Assembly (NCBI GenBank): GCA_028279515.1
Contig: JANQNQ010000008.1
Span: 558,001-622,000, forward strand
Direction: 5' to 3'
DNA from: Flavobacteriaceae bacterium
Lineage (GTDB): Bacteria > Bacteroidota > Bacteroidia > Flavobacteriales > Flavobacteriaceae
Length of the DNA: 64,000 nt
The translations under genes were made by a program, and so were the position numbers. Below, in pieces: positions 55,901-63,500 of the stretch. Below the pieces are notes generated by a model. The model was not told where the DNA came from. It was given only the letters and a program-made list of their open reading frames with translations, and did not search any database. The stretch's first letter is position 1. Each line of letters opens with the position of its first letter.

Positions 55901-57182
55901 ACATGGCATCCATCTCTACAAGCGTTCCTACATTCCAGGTACTGATGTCCCCGTTGAAACTAGTGGCATTATTGAACATGAATCGTGTGAAACGAATGCT
56001 GGTTGTATTCCAAGTATTTAGGTCTTGATTAAAAGAAGAAGCTCCGTTGAACATACCGTCCATATGAGTCACATTACTTACATTCCAACCTGATATGTCT
56101 TCGTTAAAGTTGATGGCGCCATTAAACATGTCGGTCATATTGGTAGCCCGGCTTACATCCCAGTGTGCAACCCCGCCGGTAATGGACTGTCCTAGCCAGA
56201 ACATTCCTCCTAAATCTACTGTGAATGAAAGATCCGGAGCATCGGTGGCATTGATCACTAGGTTACTGCAACCATAAAATGCATTGCCCATTGAGGCCCA
56301 TCTTATGCTACCCCATTCTTCTATGGATAAGATCTTGTCCTTATCGCCTAGATTGTTAAAATAGATTCTTGGAAATGGCCCTGCAATTCGAATGGTGTAT
56401 GTACCTGGTGTTGCAAAGGTGTGTGTAGCATTTCCGGTACGATCTTCTTCTATGATCCCGTCGCCCCAGTCTATGTCGTAGAGATATCCACCCCCAAATG
56501 TGGGAATGGTAATACTTTCGTTGGTCGTGGTCGTTTGCCAAGTAGTGATAAAGGGATCCAGGAGACATATGGTAGAAAAGGAGATCTGTGGGTCTACGTT
56601 TGTCCAATTCGTTTCGGAGTATATTGGGTCGTCTACTTCGATGCAGTCCAAGTTTGGTGTGTTGAGCACGCTGATTGAGGTGATACCAACATTGTTTCCA
56701 TTTTTTAGCTTTACGGTATTAAGATTTGGCATGTTGTTAAGTGTAATCGTACTTATGTTGGCCAAACTTGTAAAATTTAAAAATGTGATTCCATTGCCGC
56801 TGAGATCAACGTCTTCGAGAAAAGAATTAAAGTCAAGCGCGATACCATTGATATCGTTGTTGGCGGCATTGAACACTCTGAGTTGTGGATTCAACTCAGC
56901 GTCGATGAAGAAAATATCATTGTTGCTGCAATTGAGTATTTGAAGCGCCGAGAAACCTTCCAGTCCTCCCATATCGACAATATTTCTGTTGGAAACGTCT
57001 AAACTGGTAACCGTATTGATATCGGCGGTCAGTACTTGTCCGTTGACAGTGCCATCCGAATCTAACCCAAGGTCAATCAATGCCTGCTCAAAATTAGCAT
57101 CTGGGATTGCCGTAGTTTGGGCTATGCTGTGATTCGTGAATGAAAAGAATGCGAACAAAATTAGAAGGGTAATTTTTTTCAT
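52986..57182 (-). CDS. LRR/BspA-like surface protein with two modules, HYR-like domains and 'QLP' domain
   Basis: This 1398-aa secreted protein has a signal peptide (LLILFAFFSFTNHSIAQ) and an N-terminal internalin-like leucine-rich region (TSLDVSNRNIVDMGGLEGF, then ALQILNCSNND). Two modules (FITTWQTTTTNESITIP...YDIDWGDG and FITTWQTTTANESITIP...YSIDWGDG) carry 25-residue BspA-like repeats to about residue 920. Two HYR/Ig-like domains (AICKNITVALDVNGQAT and APVALCQDLTVQL) precede the C-terminal domain (nt 52989 to about 53770), which ends EQLP with loops DDSEIIFLN and DVNMDGEVIFLN. Upstream is an AAAACCCCA leader and a motif-controlled promoter. It is monocistronic, with a terminator at 52904. 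The role is inferred as adhesion. Confidence 0.9.
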   Translation of the reverse strand: MKKITLLILFAFFSFTNHSIAQTTAIPDANFEQALIDLGLDSDGTVNGQVLTADINTVTSLDVSNRNIVDMGGLEGFSALQILNCSNNDIFFIDAELNPQLRVFNAANNDINGIALDFNSFLEDVDLSGNGITFLNFTSLANISTITLNNMPNLNTVKLKNGNNVGITSISVLNTPNLDCIEVDDPIYSETNWTNVDPQISFSTICLLDPFITTWQTTTTNESITIPTFGGGYLYDIDWGDGIIEEDRTGNATHTFATPGTYTIRIAGPFPRIYFNNLGDKDKILSIEEWGSIRWASMGNAFYGCSNLVINATDAPDLSFTVDLGGMFWLGQSITGGVAHWDVSRATNMTDMFNGAINFNEDISGWNVSNVTHMDGMFNGASSFNQDLNTWNTTSIRFTRFMFNNATSFNGDISTWNVGTLVEMDAMFMGATSFNQDIGGWDTSSMRETDRSFSGATSFNQDIGSWDVSDVFEMHEMFDGATAFNQSLADWDVGDVATMDNMLRGTAISTANYDKTLIGWNTLPSLQSGVTLDVNAVYCASATARQNIINTYNWTINDNGQVNTCTSDKFITTWQTTTANESITIPTTGSGYNYSIDWGDGTIDTVINANATHTYAVAGTYTVAIDGDFPRIFFDNTGDKDKILSIEQWGAIQWSNFSDAFEGCSNLQLNATDTPDLSGVDTLSRMFRDCIILNADLNNWDTSNIRFLNAMFDGATNFNGNISSWDTSSVISMPNVFRNAINFNQDISNWNTTNVQNMVSMFQNARTFNQPIGNWDVSKVTVMRLMFKDAIVFNQNISNWNTANVQNMASMFQNATAFDQPIGNWDVSAVTTINNMFNLAISFNQPLNNWNISSVTNLSSMFNGATLFNQPLDNWNVSNVTIMSALFRNTTFDQSLATWDVSNVTNMFNMFLGSKLSTPNYDATLIAWNDLPILEDSVIFNAGNSQYCQGELARANIISTYNWTILDGDLDLSPPMAICKNITVALDVNGQATIVASDIDDGSSSNCGSVSLSIDIDTFTCADIGDNQVTLTVTDDTIGNTSTCVATVTVIDNTAPVALCQDLTVQLDAAGFATIDPLNVDAGSSDACGIASYELDMDAFTCSNLGANIVTLTVTDVSGNSGTCTATITVEENPTNNCYVELAPIVYLQGASLDPNTGEETLMRDDLRVAGLLSTTSPYADALNCSPVVFITTGNDAIVDWIWVEIRDANDNANIIQGRSALLQRDGNIVDVDGASPLVFTQLAGNYHIAIKHRNHLGIITNSTVALSSTAISANFSDANNPITFGVAAQTSFGMPTDTLGMWAGNANDDSEIIFLNTGAESVDIKQLVLDVSAIESPFGASVFYKPQGYYTEDVNMDGEVIFLNAGNELLTIKDNILAHPNNAIFNSVFFIIQEQLP

Positions 57183-57263
57183 AGTTGGGGTTTTAGAAGA
57201 ATAATGATTTGATTTAGGTCTGGTTGATGAGGGCTGTATAGATTGCCTTCATGAGGTTCGGGA

Positions 57264-57320
57264 CAAATATCACTTTCGACTTTCTAAAACCAAAGATTTG
57301 AGGGGTGACAAAAACTTAAC
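57264..57320 (-). promoter_or_regulatory. Regulated promoter of the 1398-aa surface protein gene
   Basis: On the minus strand: GTTAAGTTTTTGTCAC (57305-57320), 10 bp, TTTG (57291-57294), 19 bp, GATATTTG (57264-57271). The element and every spacing match the promoter at 44364-44420. The ATG at 57182 lies about 80 bp downstream of the -7 box. Confidence 0.7.
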
Positions 57321-57430
57321 CGAGCTGATTTTTAGATGATAAATATCTGAAAATGAATTACTTGTTGTGATTTCCAAGTGATTGGTAACAGGAGGTAGAT
57401 GGCCGATAGAAGGCTTTTAGATAAAGATAT

Positions 57431-58489
57431 CTATAGGCTTCTCAAAAAGGAAGCGATCTCGGCATTGGTTTGTAAGCCCAATTTGTTTCGAAGTCGTGTT
57501 TTGGTCACATTGATCGTGTTGCTCGAGGTGTTTTTTAGAGAGGCAATTTCTTTCGTAGATAGACCCAAGCGTAAAAAAATGGAAAGCTCGGTTTCTGTTT
57601 TACTAATGTTTGGAGCATGGAAGTGTAATTTCTCAACGAACTGCGCATTGACCTCTTCAATATTTTCTTGATGAAGGTTGATCTTTTTCTGCGTATCGAT
57701 CTGTTGTTTTAATTCGATAATGATCTTTTTGATGGCCAAAGATGAGTTTTCAGCACTTTCAATGTCACGTAATTTGTCAATGAGATTTTCTTTGATTTGT
57801 ACCTGAGCAAGATTGTTAGCTACCACGGCTTCCATATCTTTCCGCTTCAGCTGCAACTCATGCTCGTGTGCTTTCTTTTGAGATTCTAGCAGCGCTTCAG
57901 ATTGTTCTTTGATGACAATGTTTTGTTTTTCCAATTGTGCTTCGTATGTGTTCTGAAGTTTTCCGACATATCGAAAGATCAAAAAGACGATACACACAAA
58001 AAATAAGGAGACAAGGTGCTCAATAAGGTCAAATGGGCGATACAAAAGTTGAAAGGTATTGGTAGTCACGAACGTAACAAATCCGTAGAAAAAAACAACA
58101 TTTCTCCACAGGGCATTCTTTATAAAGACCACACCTAAAAAAGAAACGAGCAACGCCACGTACGGAGCACCCATTTGTGAATCGTTCACATAGACTATAG
58201 GATAAAGCAGTGACGTGAACAATAGTGATGAAATGATCAGAGCTCTTTGACTATACCCCTTTTGGTTGTGCTTTACTAACCAAATTACAATGATAATTAT
58301 AGGAGCCAAGAACATTAGCTCGACGTAATCTTTTACCAGAATATTATTGATGATCACTAAGGGAAAGATGAGCAAAACCAATGCATAGAAGATAAAGTTC
58401 ATGGTGCGTACCAACCGTCTTTCTTGGTCGGTGTTACAATGGGCTGTACCTTTTCCGAGTAACTTTGAAAAAAAGCTGTCTTTAGCCAT
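57431..58489 (-). CDS. Multi-TM membrane regulator with coiled coil and LuxR-type HTH
   Basis: This 352-aa protein has about six TM segments at about 30-180 (FIFYALVLLIFPLVIINNIL, FLAPIIIIVIWLV, then others). A coiled coil follows (about 185-280, KKAHEHELQLKRKDMEAVVANNLAQVQ), then a LuxR-type HTH (about 290-352, LGLSTKEIASLKNTSSNTINVTKTRLRNKLGL). The region of about residues 200-352 closely matches the C-terminus of the upstream TPR regulator. The ATG at 58489 is preferred; a TTG at 58558 overlaps the upstream stop by 4 bp but adds 23 unconvincing residues. No receiver or kinase domain is present. It probably senses a membrane signal to control the surface genes. Confidence 0.87.
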   Translation of the reverse strand: MAKDSFFSKLLGKGTAHCNTDQERRLVRTMNFIFYALVLLIFPLVIINNILVKDYVELMFLAPIIIIVIWLVKHNQKGYSQRALIISSLLFTSLLYPIVYVNDSQMGAPYVALLVSFLGVVFIKNALWRNVVFFYGFVTFVTTNTFQLLYRPFDLIEHLVSLFFVCIVFLIFRYVGKLQNTYEAQLEKQNIVIKEQSEALLESQKKAHEHELQLKRKDMEAVVANNLAQVQIKENLIDKLRDIESAENSSLAIKKIIIELKQQIDTQKKINLHQENIEEVNAQFVEKLHFHAPNISKTETELSIFLRLGLSTKEIASLKNTSSNTINVTKTRLRNKLGLQTNAEIASFLRSL

Positions 58490-58554
58490 GATACTTTTGA
58501 AGGGTTTTTTCAAAAGTACTAAAACCTGTTCAATGCAATTATGAACGAAAAGTT

Positions 58555-60363
58555 TCAAAACTGAAGCAGGTACGAATTGATCTCGGCATTTGAGTTCAGT
58601 CCTAATTTATTACGCAATCGCGTTTTAGTCACATTGATGGTATTGGTGGTAGTATTTCGCAGCGAAGCGATCTCTTTGGTAGACAATCCTAATTTGATGT
58701 ACATGCAGATCTCTTTTTCAGTTTTGCTGATATCTGGATGGTCAGTCTGCAATCGGTCAAAGAACTTGGCGTTTACCTCTTGTAGGTTGGTTTCCATCAA
58801 ATTGAGTTTTTGCTGCGTATCGATCTGACGATTCAAGTCTAAAATGATGTTGCGAACTTCGGTATTGATGTCTTCACTTTTTTGAGCTTCACGCAAAGAA
58901 GCGATCAAATTTTCTTTCATCTTTATCTGCAAGCTATTGTTGGCCACAACGGTCTCGAGATCCTTCCGCTTCAATAATAGTTCGTGCTCGTGTTTCTCTT
59001 TTTCTATCCTAATGATCTGTTGTGTCTTCTCTTCGATGTTGTCATACTGTTCCTCAATGGTGACCTTTTGTTTGTTGGTAATCCTATAACGTTGATAAAG
59101 GACCAACAAAAAGAAGACGAGTGAGGCGGTTCCAAGAGAAACTCCGGTCAATATAAGATTGGATTTTTCCTTTTCTTTTTCGGCAATGGTGATCTTTTGT
59201 TTGGCCTCAAGTTCTGATACGGCCTTTTCCTTTTCAAATTTGTAGGTAAGCGCTTGTCGGTCGATCTCTCGCTGATTTTCAGCGCTACGTATGCTATCCC
59301 TCGAAACAATGTGCAGTTCGTACATCTTTAGCGAATTGTCAAAGTCCTTTTTAGCCTTGTAGGTTCTATGCAATATCAGACTGGCATTCTGTATTTGATG
59401 CAGGCTTTTGATCTCTTGCGCAGTGTGTAATGCTTCAAGCCCAGTGTTTATAGCCTTTTCATATTCTTTGTTGATGAGCAGTATTTTTGAGATGCTAACC
59501 AGAGAATGTGCGATACCTCGTTTGTCACTGATACGTTTTCGATATTCAAGACTTCGGGTTTCGAACTCCATGGCAATTTCCATGGCTCCGTTTAAGTAGT
59601 GAATGTCAGCGATGCTACTTAAGGTTCTGCTTAGACCGTCAAGGTCGTTCAGGGCTTCATGAAGTTTAGAGCTTTGCAGAAAGTAGCGCATAGCCTGATC
59701 ATATGCCTTTAGCTGTTTGTGAGTTATGCCAAGATTGGTAAGTACCAACGCCTGCCCTTGTTTGTCGTTCAATTGCTTGTAGATAACCAGTGATCGTTCG
59801 AAATACGGGATGGCCAAGAGATCGTCTTCATGATCTTGATAGGTAATGCCAATATTGTTTAGGGCATTGGCTTGCCCCTTTAAGTTCTTGAGTTCTTCGT
59901 GAATTTTTAGACTTTCGGTGAAATTTTGAATGGCCTCTACGAAATTTCCTTGTTCGCGTTGTGATAGACCAATATTACCCAAAGTATTGGCTACGCCTCT
60001 TCGATCTCCAATTTCTCTTCGGATCGCAAGGCTCTTGGTATAATAAGAGACGGCTTCCTGATAATTTGCTCTAAGTCCGAAAGAAACTCCCTGGGTATTC
60101 AATGCCTTGGCCATCTGGGCAGGACGTTTGGCTTTCTCGGCCAGGTCGTATTGTTTTTTTGCTAAGCGGAAGGCTTTTTCTGGATCTGAAAACAGTTCGT
60201 TCTTCCAGATGGCTTTATGAATCGATTGTAATTTTAGTGAGTCGCTTACCGCTGAAGTATTCCAGAAATGATCAAAGGTGTCGCTTTCCTTTTTCTGGGC
60301 GCTGGTACTCTCAAAAATGCAAAGCGTCATCAGCAACACTGTACAATGAAACATCATTTTCAT
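58555..60363 (-). CDS. TPR membrane regulator with coiled coil and LuxR-type HTH
   Basis: This 602-aa protein has an exported N-terminus (signal MKMMFHCTVLLMTLCIFESTSA). About seven tetratricopeptide repeats follow (about 70-370; GVSFGLRANYQEAVSYYTKSLAI, NNIGITYQDHEDDLLAIPYFERSLVIY and so on). Then come a TM helix (about 400-420, ILTGVSLGTASLVFFLLVLY), a coiled coil and a C-terminal LuxR-type HTH (STKEIASLRNTTTNTINVTKTRLRNKLGL). The topology places the TPRs outside and the HTH inside, so this is a one-protein transmembrane regulator. The multi-TM paralogue follows with ATG 66 bp downstream of its stop. An inverted copy of the 16-bp motif lies 75-90 bp upstream of the ATG, suggesting autoregulation. 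Confidence 0.9.
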   Translation of the reverse strand: MKMMFHCTVLLMTLCIFESTSAQKKESDTFDHFWNTSAVSDSLKLQSIHKAIWKNELFSDPEKAFRLAKKQYDLAEKAKRPAQMAKALNTQGVSFGLRANYQEAVSYYTKSLAIRREIGDRRGVANTLGNIGLSQREQGNFVEAIQNFTESLKIHEELKNLKGQANALNNIGITYQDHEDDLLAIPYFERSLVIYKQLNDKQGQALVLTNLGITHKQLKAYDQAMRYFLQSSKLHEALNDLDGLSRTLSSIADIHYLNGAMEIAMEFETRSLEYRKRISDKRGIAHSLVSISKILLINKEYEKAINTGLEALHTAQEIKSLHQIQNASLILHRTYKAKKDFDNSLKMYELHIVSRDSIRSAENQREIDRQALTYKFEKEKAVSELEAKQKITIAEKEKEKSNLILTGVSLGTASLVFFLLVLYQRYRITNKQKVTIEEQYDNIEEKTQQIIRIEKEKHEHELLLKRKDLETVVANNSLQIKMKENLIASLREAQKSEDINTEVRNIILDLNRQIDTQQKLNLMETNLQEVNAKFFDRLQTDHPDISKTEKEICMYIKLGLSTKEIASLRNTTTNTINVTKTRLRNKLGLNSNAEINSYLLQF

Positions 60364-60392
60364 AGGGGAGAAGGGATTGTTTTGTTTCCATC

Positions 60393-60453
60393 CAAAATTA
60401 GTTGAAAAGCCCCCTCAAAAAACGCCAAATGCCGCTTGTTAAGTTTTTGTCAC
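60393..60453 (-). promoter_or_regulatory. Promoter of the regulator operon with inverted 16-bp motif
   Basis: On the minus strand a perfect -7 TAATTTTG (60393-60400) lies 30 bp before the ATG. A weak -33 (GTTT) is 19 bp upstream. The motif at 60438-60453 is on the opposite strand relative to the copies at 44405 and 57305. The distance to the -7 box is 37 bp, compared with 33 bp at those two. Confidence 0.55.
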
Positions 60454-60511
60454 TTTTTCGCAAGTGCCTAAAAGCATTGGTCAAAAGGCCACTTTCTCCC
60501 AATAAATAAGA

Positions 60512-60536
60512 ACCCTGAAGCTTTATGCTTCAGGGT
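60512..60536 (-). terminator. Rho-independent terminator of the M60 peptidase gene
   Basis: ACCCTGAAGC and GCTTCAGGGT form a 10-bp stem with a 5-nt loop, followed on the minus strand by TTCTTATTTATT. Confidence 0.85.
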
Positions 60537-60542
60537 ATGCAG

Positions 60543-60569
60543 GCTTTATAATCCCTTCCAAAATAAAGC
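60543..60569 (-). other. Conserved 3' stem-loop (GAAGGG-core loop), copy 3 (diverged)
   Basis: GCTTTAT and ATAAAGC pair over 7 bp around a 13-nt loop containing GGAAGGG on the minus strand. It lies between the stop at 60586 and the terminator at 60536, as copies 1 and 2 do for their genes. It is less similar than those two. Confidence 0.4.
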
Positions 60570-60585
60570 TGCGACTATTAACCAA

Positions 60586-63500
60586 TTAGGGCAATTGTTG
60601 AAGTATTTTATAGAAGACCGAGTTGAAAATTTGGTTACTAGGATGAGCCAATATGTTGTCTTTGATATAGAGCAATTCGTTTCCGGCATTTAAGAATATG
60701 ACCTCACCGTCCATGTTTACATCGGCTGCATAATATCCTTGCGGCTTGTAAAATACCGAGGCACCAAACGGACTTTCCTCGGTAGAAACGTCCAACACCA
60801 ATTGTTTGATGTCAACCGATTCGGCACCAGTATTTAAAAAGACGACCTCGCCATCCTCGTTGACATCTCCGGCCCACATTCCGAATACATTGGTAGGCAT
60901 TCCAAAAGTGGTCTGTGCATGTGCACCAAATGTGATTTCATTGGTAGCGTCTGTAAAGTCAATGTCTACAGGGGTATCTGATAAAGCGATCGGGTTGGCC
61001 GTCATGACCCCTAAATGGTTTCGATGATGAACACTCAAATAGTAATTGCCGGGAGCTACAGTAAACCTCAGTGCACTGGCGCCATCGGTTCCAACTACGT
61101 CACCATCCCGTTGTAATAGGGCTGACTGTTGGTTTACAATATTGTTGGCATCATTCTCATCTCTCAGCATTACGAATACCCAATCAACAATATCATCGTC
61201 GATCGCACCCGCTCCCGTGATTCCGCCTTTATTAAAGATGGAAGGATTAGCCGCTACTTGATCCAAATAAGCGCTAGAACTGGTGATATAATCTTGCTCG
61301 CGCAAACTGTCTCGCATCAGGGTCTCTTCACCCGTATTGGGATTGAGATACGACCCTTGCAAGAACACCTTGGGCGATGCCTTGGTTTTTCCGAAGTAAA
61401 GCTCTAACAAATAGTCGATCTGATCTAGGATCTGTTGCCCGATATTTTCCGCATCATAATTATTATAGATATCTGTGACTCTTCCTGGATTTCCGGCAAC
61501 GGTATTCACCAATTGATCGTGCCACGGCTCAAATTCAGCCTGTGTTAACGGAACGATGCTTCGGTAATACAGCAATCGTTTGTAAAAGGCATCACTTTGT
61601 GGATAACTATCAAGATCCAAGCGCTGTTGCTCCTCAGGAACGTATCCCCAAAAGTGTAGCAGAGAAGTCAAGTTTTCCCCGGTTGCCTCTGTAGCCGCCT
61701 GAATATATTCTTCACGGGTAATGTAAATGCCAAGCGTTTCTTGTCCGCCATTATTGGCCCAGTATTCATAAAACACATTGTTGATGGCTCCCAGACCATC
61801 GATGCCATAGAGCTCTGAGATTTCCCAATATTTACCGCCACCCCTAATTTGATATCGGAGTTCACTGCATACATTGCTGTTCACTGTTGGGTCGCATCCC
61901 ATGGGTTGATTGTTTCTAAAGTTGTGTGCAATCATCCAATTCATGGCCGCCAAATCACGCGTATGTGCTTCTGCTTCGACTTTGGTCAACGTTAGATCGA
62001 TGTCTTGAGCCAGCACATTGATCATGGGCACGCTGAGTAGTTGTACCACAGTTTCAGCCTCACCAGGAGGTGTTGGAAAGCTCATATTATGTCCGAGTTC
62101 GTGATACATGACAAAGGTGTTTGTATCCTCAACATAGTTTTCATCCAATATTCTCAACGGATTCCAATGTAAATTCGGAGAAACGTTATCTAGGTCATCA
62201 CTGTTTGGCATTACCATGGGATATCCTGCGCCAAAAGATTCAAACGGACCTCTTCTATCTACAAGCATGTATTCGGCTCGGGAGGGATCTAAAGGTCTTC
62301 CGGCAACTGTTGAGACAGCATCCCACATTTCGCTCCATTTATCCATGATGGCGGTAGGATCTGTACTATCGGTAGCACTTAGAGGCATCGTAAACATCAT
62401 TTTATCCGATTCGACATCTACCCATTTCACATGTGCATTGGTGAGATCGGTCTGCCACTGTGCGACATCGATGGGTTGACCGTTTACATATCTGAAGTAT
62501 GGCGACTTCACAGCTCCCTCAATCGTGACGTCCTGCCATCCTAGATCAAGATCTGGCGGAATTTCAATATAGATCGCCCCTCCAAAAGGGTTGGCCACTT
62601 TGATTTCGGTGGTGGCTATGTCAAACTTCTTTCCAATGCGTGGAAAACGATTGATGCTGGTGATCTTATGGCTTAAATCAATGGTATGTGCGCCGACGAT
62701 GGCGCGTATTCCTTGATTCGTCATTGAAGCAGGTACGGTGACCGTGACCGCTTCACCAGGTGCGGCGTAATATCCTGTTGGGCGTATAACACCGTGGACC
62801 TCTGCGTGCAATGCATACCCAGGATCTCTCACATGGCTTGCCTTTATGGGAACGGTAGCACTTGCAATACGCGGTGCTGCAGGGTCTACCGATCCAGGAT
62901 ATACCTGTGCGGCTTCGAAAGTGGTTCCTGCCATGTTTTCGATGTTGCCTAATACAAACTCTCGGTCAAAAATATCTTGTTGTAGCGCAATGGCGATTCG
63001 GTCAATGGCAGGTAACGTACCAACATTCACTTTAACACCACTAGCAAACAAAGGTTCAAATGCATTCTCATAAGCCGATAGATAATTGTCGATCTCTGTT
63101 TTGGCAACCGTATAGTTTCCTTGGTAATTGATTAAAATATCGGCCAAGTAACCATCGATCTGCGTTTGTGTCAAGGTTTGATTTCCCAGAATATGGTCCG
63201 TCATTTCAACCAAAGCAGCGGTAAGCGTCGGCACTGAACTTGGTTTTTTGGGCGCGTAGATCTTCAAATTATCATAGGTCATCAGCGCTTTGTACCAGTC
63301 TGGAGTAATGTCGATATTTTGAAACACATTGTTCTGCCAAGAAACAAAAGGTCTGTAGGTAGCCATTAATGGTCGCATTATGGCTAAGCTGATATCATCA
63401 GGAAAGAAAGCCGTAGAAAATTGACTGTCATTGATGATCGAGGTCCAGCTATTGTTATCAAAGTCAATGATAAAGTTGATCTTTATCGGTTCACCAAAAC

